This document shows positions 5,854-10,161 of a stretch of 10,161 nucleotides of DNA, one piece after another; position 1 is the first letter of the stretch; each line of letters starts with the position of its first letter. The position numbers and the translations under genes were made by a program. The stretch spans positions 1 through 10,161 of the forward strand of contig JAZHEJ010000020.1 in assembly GCA_036679665.1 (NCBI GenBank). Direction: 5' to 3'. This DNA is from Tethybacter castelli (GTDB lineage: Bacteria > Pseudomonadota > Gammaproteobacteria > Tethybacterales > Tethybacteraceae). The notes beneath the pieces were generated by a model that worked only from the letters and a program-made list of their open reading frames with translations, was not told the origin of the DNA and ran no database searches.

Positions 5854-6840
5854 CTAGTACGAGTACTCGTCTTGGCGGATGGTTTGCCAAGAGCCGTGTT
5901 TGAGGCGCATGCCTTGCGGGGTGTGCCGGTAGGAATGGGTGAGCATGGCGGCGAAGGACTCGCCGCGACGCTTAAATGAGCTTTGATTGGGTAAATGGCG
6001 AGCCGGATTGGCGATCGTTGCGGTGGCCGCGGCGGTGGCCAGGGGCAGCGCGGCGGTGAATATGTCGCCTGCGCCGTTGGGGTTGTCGGAACTAAAAGGA
6101 GGGGGTGCCTGCCTGAGCAGTTGGTCGTCGATAGCTAAAAAAGCTCCCTGGGCGCCGCAGGTAACCGCCACGGCGCCGCCGGTTTGGCCGGCAAGTTTGA
6201 TCGCCAGATGATCGGCTTGCGCATCGCCTAACAACGCGGCGGCCTCCGCTTCGTTGAGCACGAACAAATCCCATTTGATCGCGGCGAGCTTGTTCACCTT
6301 GGCCGGTGAGGTACCGGCGCCGACCAACATGCAAGCGGACGATTTGGCAACCTGGGCGGCTTTGGCAATCAGATCAGGCGTAAAAGCGGCGTCAATGATT
6401 ACCGTACCGTTTTGGCAAAATGGAAAATCAGCGGTTAGAAATTCGGCGTCGATGCGCTCATAGCTTTCCATCGCCGCCAGGCCTAGTTCCAGATCGCCTT
6501 CGTTGTTGATGACCGCGATATAACAACTATCGTGCCGCGGGGCGGGCAGGTTGCGTCGATTGATACCGAGTTTGCGCAGCAACGCTGTGCAAATGCGCGG
6601 CGGCGGGGCGCTGCACAAAGTGGTATGCAAATCAAACAGTCTTAGTCCCACCGCGATATTGAGCGCAACCCCGCCCGGTATGCGGTAGCTGCTGACCGGA
6701 TTGGTGCGTTGGTATCGAGCGGGCGCGGCCAAGGTCATGATATGGTCGGTGTGGGCGGCGCCCAGACAGCAAAATTGGTGGCTGGTTAAACGTTCGGCAA
6801 GCGTCGTCGGCAACTGCTGGTCGTTGACGATGGTTACCAT
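5854..6840 (-). CDS. psuK: PfkB-family carbohydrate kinase, probable pseudouridine kinase
   Basis: ATP-dependent sugar/nucleoside kinase of the ribokinase (PfkB) family, 328 residues from the ATG at 6840. Visible: LGAAHTDHI near the start (26-34), TNPVSSYRIPGGVALNIAVG (46-65; the NP before the GG-x-x-x-N motif recalls E. coli PsuK), the NEAEA motif (196-200) and the C-terminal GAGD (256-259) with Asp259 as catalytic base. The residues before GAGD are NPN where most members have DT-x, and the last 40 residues, basic and ending in DEYSY, are atypical. The same frame stays open upstream to 7209, but that part lies antiphase inside the oxygenase gene and lacks kinase features, so I reject the longer start. 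Adjacency to psuG argues for pseudouridine as substrate, giving pseudouridine 5'-phosphate. Deoxyribose or another nucleoside sugar is a fair alternative, because deoxyribokinases belong to the same family. Confidence 0.85.
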   Translation of the reverse strand: MVTIVNDQQLPTTLAERLTSHQFCCLGAAHTDHIMTLAAPARYQRTNPVSSYRIPGGVALNIAVGLRLFDLHTTLCSAPPPRICTALLRKLGINRRNLPAPRHDSCYIAVINNEGDLELGLAAMESYERIDAEFLTADFPFCQNGTVIIDAAFTPDLIAKAAQVAKSSACMLVGAGTSPAKVNKLAAIKWDLFVLNEAEAAALLGDAQADHLAIKLAGQTGGAVAVTCGAQGAFLAIDDQLLRQAPPPFSSDNPNGAGDIFTAALPLATAAATATIANPARHLPNQSSFKRRGESFAAMLTHSYRHTPQGMRLKHGSWQTIRQDEYSY

Positions 6841-6877
6841 CGGTGCTCGCTTGCGCCAATAAGCAAAACTTGCGGTG

Positions 6878-7750
6878 TTAGCCGTTAAAACCGCGCAACG
6901 GCATGGCGGCGTCGCGCTGCAACCAGTTGTCGGCGTCGTAGCGGCTGGCGCCGCTGATGCAGTGCAGCGCATAAGCCTGGCGGGAACGATCGGAAGAATT
7001 GGCGCCGCTGTTATGCGGCAAGCGGCCATGCAGCACAATGACGGTGCCGGCGGAAGCTTCAAGCGGAGCAGTGCCGGCGGCAAGCGGGGTTGTGTCAAGT
7101 TGTTCCATCTGCAGTTTGCCGTCAATGTAGCGATAGCGGTCGCGCAGCGGCTCATTATGAGCGCCGGGGGTGGCCCATAAACACCCGTTGGCGACCGTCG
7201 CGTCTTCAAGCGCTATCCAAAATCCCACGCACGATTGCGGTTCAGTGTAAATAAAGGTGCTGTCTTGGTGGGCGCCGACCTCGCCGCCGTGATGCGCTTG
7301 CTTGAAAATGTACATCGACTGCAACAGCAACGGGTTGGCAAGACCGATGGTCGCGGCAAGTTCGGCCAGTTCCGGTTTCCGCGAGAATTTGTCGAACACC
7401 TCGTCCAAGTCATGCAAAGCGTGGCCAACCTTGTTGATCGCCAGATGCTTGGCGCAGGTAAGATTACCGGCGTCGTCCAGCGCGTCTTTTTCCAAGAAAA
7501 AACGAATCTTATCGCCGGAGGTGCGGAAATATTCGTCGTCGGCATGCTTTTGGTCGGTGGTGGAAAACACGGTTATTTGCGCGGCCGGATCGTAGTTTTC
7601 AATCAATTCGCTCATGCGCGATTGCAAGGCGGCGCATTCGTCGCGGCTGTATAAATTTTCAATTTTCAAAAAACCGTCGCGGGTATATGCTTGTTGCAGT
7701 TGCGCCGCAGGCGAAGTGCTATTGAAAGACGGGATAGTTTGGGTGGACAT
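6878..7750 (-). CDS. PHYHD1-like Fe(II)/2-oxoglutarate oxygenase (phytanoyl-CoA dioxygenase family)
   Basis: Non-haem iron oxygenase, 290 residues from the ATG at 7750. The double-stranded beta-helix iron site is complete: HQD with His161 and Asp163 (in GEVGAHQDSTFIYTEP), distal His246 (HGRLPHNSG) and Arg257 (SDRSRQAYALH) to hold 2-oxoglutarate. The wording SMYIFKQ, CVGFWIALEDATVANGCLW, SDRSRQAYALHC and DNWLQR closely follows vertebrate PHYHD1, whose substrate is not established. It lies between the deoxyribosyltransferase-family gene (35-base gap) and the kinase (37-base gap), all on one strand, so a role in nucleoside or sugar oxidation is possible but inferred. A TTG at 7789 could extend the frame by 13 residues, but these come from a T9 and C6 homopolymer stretch and look non-coding. 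Family sure, substrate unknown. Confidence 0.92.
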   Translation of the reverse strand: MSTQTIPSFNSTSPAAQLQQAYTRDGFLKIENLYSRDECAALQSRMSELIENYDPAAQITVFSTTDQKHADDEYFRTSGDKIRFFLEKDALDDAGNLTCAKHLAINKVGHALHDLDEVFDKFSRKPELAELAATIGLANPLLLQSMYIFKQAHHGGEVGAHQDSTFIYTEPQSCVGFWIALEDATVANGCLWATPGAHNEPLRDRYRYIDGKLQMEQLDTTPLAAGTAPLEASAGTVIVLHGRLPHNSGANSSDRSRQAYALHCISGASRYDADNWLQRDAAMPLRGFNG

Positions 7751-7785
7751 GACGCGAGTTAGGGGGGTAAAAAAAAATAAAACGA
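7751..7785 (-). other. Homopolymer-rich leader of the oxygenase gene
   Basis: This 35-base spacer carries an A9 run (7769-7777), an A4 run (7779-7782) and a G6 run (7762-7767) on the plus strand, so the transcript reads U4-A-U9 then C6 upstream of the oxygenase ATG. There is no purine-rich ribosome site and no GC hairpin before the U run. It could be a weak pause or partial terminator, or a slippage-prone tract. Confidence 0.3.
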
Positions 7786-8292
7786 TCAAGTATGCGGCGG
7801 GTTTTCACGGTCGATAAAATAATTGCTCGCCGCCTTAGCCGCGCGCTCAAAGCTTGGATGGACGGTGCCGTCGAACAACGGAACCGCAACCATCAGATTG
7901 TCGTACATTTCATGGTCTTCGACGATCATTTCGTCGGCGATGCCCATGTCTTTGACCCGTTCGGTATAGGTGGTGGTGTTGACCGGACTCCAGCCGAACA
8001 CCGGCTTGCGCAAAGCTATCGCGTAGCCGATTTCAAACGCGGTGCCAATGTCCATGCTCGGACTTCGAAACGGCATCATGTTGGCGATCACCGCATCGCA
8101 ATTGTCGATCAGCTTAACGTTGCCTAGGTAAATGTTTTTGCCGATCTCATGCTTGGTCGCGCCGGTGTGGGGCCCAGAATCGGTGGGAAAGCAACCGATC
8201 AGGCCGAGTTTGCGACAAATATCTTTTAGTTGCCGCGCTTGAGTGGTTGCGTTGGCGAAAAAAACTTCAGGTCCGGCTAAGTAAATTCGCAT
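7786..8292 (-). CDS. Nucleoside 2-deoxyribosyltransferase-family protein
   Basis: 168-residue member of the family (Pfam PF05014) that contains nucleoside 2-deoxyribosyltransferases and the 2'-deoxynucleoside 5'-phosphate N-hydrolase DNPH1/Rcl. It starts with the standard MRIYLAGPEVF, has LIDNCDAVIANM (61-72), the catalytic DIGTAFEIGYAIA block (81-93) with nucleophile Glu87 and conserved Asp81, and the C-terminal MYDNLM (129-134), whose Asn serves the neighbouring active site in characterised transferases. The DNLM tail favours a transferase or hydrolase acting on free nucleosides, but DNPH1-like hydrolysis to deoxyribose 5-phosphate is not excluded and would feed the divergent deoC directly. 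It is the first gene of the minus-strand nucleoside unit. No strong ribosome site is seen before the ATG at 8292. Confidence 0.88.
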   Translation of the reverse strand: MRIYLAGPEVFFANATTQARQLKDICRKLGLIGCFPTDSGPHTGATKHEIGKNIYLGNVKLIDNCDAVIANMMPFRSPSMDIGTAFEIGYAIALRKPVFGWSPVNTTTYTERVKDMGIADEMIVEDHEMYDNLMVAVPLFDGTVHPSFERAAKAASNYFIDRENPPHT

Positions 8293-8475
8293 ATCAACAA
8301 AGTGGTGATGACAGGTTCAAAAAGCTTACAATTTTAGTGTATCACGCTAAAGAGCTTGGTTGCGCAAATCATTGTCAAACGCATGTTTTCAGTATTACAA
8401 TGATGATTGAAGCGGCCTAGCCGTGCTTGTGGAATAAAAAGTGATACATATTTGCTTTGACAAACTAGGTGTTAG
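8293..8475. promoter_or_regulatory. Divergent regulatory spacer of the nucleoside module
   Basis: This 183-base gene-free stretch must hold the promoters of both divergent units. It contains a 19-base dyad at 8333-8351 (TTTAGTG-TATCA-CGCTAAA; 7 of 9 arm positions pair and one is a G-T wobble). Two 8-mers occur once on each strand: TGTATCAC at 8338-8345 and inverted at 8441-8448, and TTGTCAAA at 8372-8379 and inverted at 8456-8463. These could be operators for a shared regulator not encoded here. An AGGT at 8467-8470 lies at a good distance for the deoC ribosome site. No clean -35/-10 pair is evident for either direction. Confidence 0.45.
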
Positions 8476-9480
8476 ATGGTTAATTTGCGCATAGATCCGG
8501 CCCCACCCAAGGTGTCCGAGCCCAAGCGCGTCGCGTATGTGCGCAACCCGGGAATCGAATTTACTTCCGCGCGGATTATGCCGATCAGGCTGAATCATTA
8601 CGCGGCAACCGCGCGCGTTGCGACTATGCTCGCGCGGCGCACCGTCAAAGGAAACGCCCAGACCGCGTGGCTGGCCAAGGCGATTACCTGCATTGATCTG
8701 ACCACGTTGGCCGGCGACGATACCGCCGGCCGCATCAAGCGTTTGTGCGCCAAAGCGCGTCGACCGCTGCGAGCGGAGCTGGAAAAACTGCTGGGCTTGG
8801 ATGTACCGCTGTGTTGCGGCGCGATATGCGTTTATCCCCGGCAGGTAAAACTCGCCGTCGAACAATTGTCCGGCAGCGAGATTCCGGTGGCCGCGGTCGC
8901 GACCGGCTTTCCGGCCGGACAAATTCCGCATCAGCTTAAGTTGCGCGAGATCAAAGCGGCGGTACGCGCCGGCGCCCGGGAAATCGACGTGGTGGTTACC
9001 CGCGAATACGCGCTGGCCGGCCAATGGCGCAAACTATACGACGAGGTCGCGGCGTTTCGTGAAGCTTGTGGCCCAGCCCATCTAAAGGTAATCCTCGCCA
9101 CCGGCGATTTGGGCACCTTGCGCATCGTCGCGGCGGCGGCGCAGGTGGCGATGATGGCCGGCGCTGACTTTATCAAAACTTCAACCGGCAAGGAACGCCA
9201 AAACGCCACGTTGCCGGTGGCGTTGATTATGGCGCGGGCGATTCGCGACTATGAGCAAGATACCGGATATAAGGTTGGTTTTAAGCCGGCCGGCGGCGTA
9301 TCCACGGCCAAGGCCGCCATCGCGTACCAGATTATGATGCGCGAAGAACTGGGTCGTCCTTGGCTTGAGCCTGAATTGTTCAGGATCGGCGCATCGACGT
9401 TGCTTGGCGACATTGAACGTCAGCTTGAACATCGCCTCACCGGTTCATACTCAGCTGCCCACCGACACCCGCTGGCATGA
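8476..9480 (+). CDS. deoC: Deoxyribose-phosphate aldolase (human-type DERA)
   Basis: Cleaves 2-deoxy-D-ribose 5-phosphate to glyceraldehyde 3-phosphate and acetaldehyde, the last committed step of deoxynucleoside breakdown. The TIM-barrel active site is complete: Asp171 in REIDVVV, Schiff-base Lys234 in DFIKTSTGK, and Lys270 in VGFKPAGG. The 334-residue length and blocks such as ARRTVK (54-58 region), CIDLTTLAGDDT and FRIGASTLLGDIERQ resemble the longer human/alphaproteobacterial DERA type, not the 259-residue E. coli enzyme. The ATG at 8476 is supported by AGGT six bases upstream and by RNPG (23-26), a motif I recall in the N-termini of bacterial relatives. Its TGA overlaps the next ATG (ATGA, 9477-9480), indicating coupling to the aldehyde dehydrogenase. 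Confidence 0.95.
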   Translation: MVNLRIDPAPPKVSEPKRVAYVRNPGIEFTSARIMPIRLNHYAATARVATMLARRTVKGNAQTAWLAKAITCIDLTTLAGDDTAGRIKRLCAKARRPLRAELEKLLGLDVPLCCGAICVYPRQVKLAVEQLSGSEIPVAAVATGFPAGQIPHQLKLREIKAAVRAGAREIDVVVTREYALAGQWRKLYDEVAAFREACGPAHLKVILATGDLGTLRIVAAAAQVAMMAGADFIKTSTGKERQNATLPVALIMARAIRDYEQDTGYKVGFKPAGGVSTAKAAIAYQIMMREELGRPWLEPELFRIGASTLLGDIERQLEHRLTGSYSAAHRHPLA

Positions 9481-10161
9481 GTTTCAAACTTGCTGAACAT
9501 TTTGCCGCGCTTGACTATGCGGCGGCACCCGAATCCGCGGTGCCGGCACAACAGTGGTTACAGTCGCACAAGGCGGGTTTCGGACATTTTATCGACGGCA
9601 AATTCACCGCGCCGGGCAATAAGCTGCTTAGGTCGCAAGATCCGGCGACCGGCGCAAAACTTGCCAGATTCACGCAAGGTTCCAAAAAAGATGTCGCCAA
9701 AGCGGTGGCGGCGGCGCGGCGAAGCCAACGCGGCTGGTATGCGATCGGCGGCTACAAGCGAGCTCGGGTTTTATACGCGCTGGCAAGGATGGTGCAACGC
9801 AACGCGCGCCTGTTCGCGGTGCTTGAATCATTGAACAACGGTAAGCCGATCCGCGAATCTCGCGATATCGACGTGCCGCTGGTCGCGCGTCACTTCTACC
9901 ACTATGCGGGTTGGGCACAACTGCAACCGCGCGAATTTAGTGATTTTGAGCCGCATGGAGTGGTCGGCCAGATCGTGCCGTGGAATTTTCCGCTGCTGAT
10001 GCTGGCATGGAAGGTGGCCCCGGCGCTGGCGCTGGGCAACACGGTGGTCCTCAAACCGGCCGAGCAAACCCCGCTCACCGCGCTCCTGTTCGCGGTGCTT
10101 GAATCATTGAACAACGGTAAGCCGATCCGCGAATCTCGCGATATCGACGTGCCGCTGGTCG
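9477..10161 (+). CDS. ALDH16-like aldehyde dehydrogenase, partial (runs off window)
   Basis: N-terminal portion of an NAD(P)-dependent aldehyde dehydrogenase, open to the end of the window. FGHFIDGKF (35-43) and DPATG (55-59) are typical starts. ESRDIDVPLVARHFYHYAGW (127-146) resembles the ALDH16 group, whose full members have two tandem ALDH domains in about 780-800 residues. VPWNFPLLMLAWKVAPALA (168-186) and VLKPAEQTPLTAL (191-203), with cofactor-binding Asn170 and Lys193, complete the visible part. The catalytic Glu and Cys lie beyond the break. Only about 206 residues are credible: from base 10085 the sequence is an in-frame copy of bases 9809-9885, so residues 204-228 repeat residues 112-136. 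Coupling to deoC suggests that it oxidises the acetaldehyde released by the aldolase. Confidence 0.88.
   Translation, partial: MSFKLAEHFAALDYAAAPESAVPAQQWLQSHKAGFGHFIDGKFTAPGNKLLRSQDPATGAKLARFTQGSKKDVAKAVAAARRSQRGWYAIGGYKRARVLYALARMVQRNARLFAVLESLNNGKPIRESRDIDVPLVARHFYHYAGWAQLQPREFSDFEPHGVVGQIVPWNFPLLMLAWKVAPALALGNTVVLKPAEQTPLTALLFAVLESLNNGKPIRESRDIDVPLV
10085..10161. repeat. Terminal 77-bp exact direct repeat (assembly artefact)
   Basis: Bases 10085-10161 are identical to bases 9809-9885. The match begins after g9808/t10084 and ends with the last base of the window. Copy-to-copy distance is 276 bases (92 codons), so the dehydrogenase frame stays open across the false junction. The length is exactly that of the repeat at the other end. 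Family knowledge says TALLFA should continue with a sequence such as EIC, not return to VLESLNNG. Confidence 0.95.

Noticed and set aside
5859..5870. Perfect 12-base palindrome ACGAGTACTCGT
   Set aside because: It lies inside the 3' end of the kinase gene and encodes the DEYS tail. A single 12-base palindrome in 10 kb is not surprising, and no second copy was noticed.
6841..7209. N-terminal extension of the kinase reading frame
   Set aside because: The extension is antiphase within the well-conserved oxygenase gene, rich in Ala/Pro/Arg/Cys with no kinase motif, and the ATG at 6840 gives a normal family length.
8457..8462. Perfect TTGACA as a -35 box for deoC
   Set aside because: It lies only 14 bases before the deoC ATG, so transcription would begin inside the gene. 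The N-terminal RNPG region argues that the ATG at 8476 is correct.
8293..8475. Riboswitch or small RNA in the divergent spacer
   Set aside because: No extended paired structure, known riboswitch core or terminator could be recognised by eye. Only short dyads fitting protein operators were seen.
8395..9024. 209-residue open frame on the minus strand opposite deoC
   Set aside because: It is a shadow of the high-GC deoC gene, with Gly/Arg/Gln-rich composition and no recognisable domain.

Overview
This window looks like a metagenome or single-cell contig from a Pseudomonadota bacterium, most likely a gammaproteobacterium. The best clues are a PhaR-type polyhydroxyalkanoate regulator and a UbiJ-like SCP2 protein, a type known from Gamma- and Betaproteobacteria. 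The assignment is inferred from remembered family features, not from a search. Coding density is very high, with many overlapping or abutting start and stop codons. I see no tRNA, rRNA, CRISPR array or insertion sequence.

Both ends are artificial. The first 77 bases exactly repeat bases 188-264, and the last 77 bases exactly repeat bases 9809-9885. Two exact 77-base terminal repeats of unrelated sequence are what an assembler using k=77 leaves when a contig ends in a graph loop. The two end genes, a D-2-hydroxyacid dehydrogenase (minus) and an ALDH16-like aldehyde dehydrogenase (plus), are therefore partial, and their last residues are not real.

Layout: (1) 1-626, minus, 2-hydroxyacid dehydrogenase fragment. 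(2) 760-1146, plus, small unknown membrane protein. (3) 3724-1199, minus, a tight four-gene unit: unknown lipoprotein, two tandem paralogous exported proteins of unknown family, and the D-aminoacyl-tRNA deacylase dtd. (4) 3742-4847, plus, a UbiJ-like protein followed by phaR. (5) 8292-4844, minus, a four-gene nucleoside unit: nucleoside 2-deoxyribosyltransferase-family protein, PHYHD1-like Fe(II)/2-oxoglutarate oxygenase, PfkB-type (PsuK-like) kinase, and pseudouridine-5'-phosphate glycosidase PsuG. (6) 8476-10161, plus, a human-type deoxyribose-phosphate aldolase DeoC overlapping an ALDH16-like aldehyde dehydrogenase.

Units 5 and 6 diverge from a 183-base spacer and together form a nucleoside scavenging module. 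PsuK and PsuG would turn pseudouridine into uracil and ribose 5-phosphate. The deoxyribosyltransferase-family enzyme, DeoC and the aldehyde dehydrogenase would carry deoxyribose through deoxyribose 5-phosphate to glyceraldehyde 3-phosphate, acetaldehyde and probably acetate. The oxygenase inside this operon has no obvious substrate and is the most interesting functional puzzle. The other real unknown is the tandem pair of small cysteine-containing exported proteins co-transcribed with dtd.
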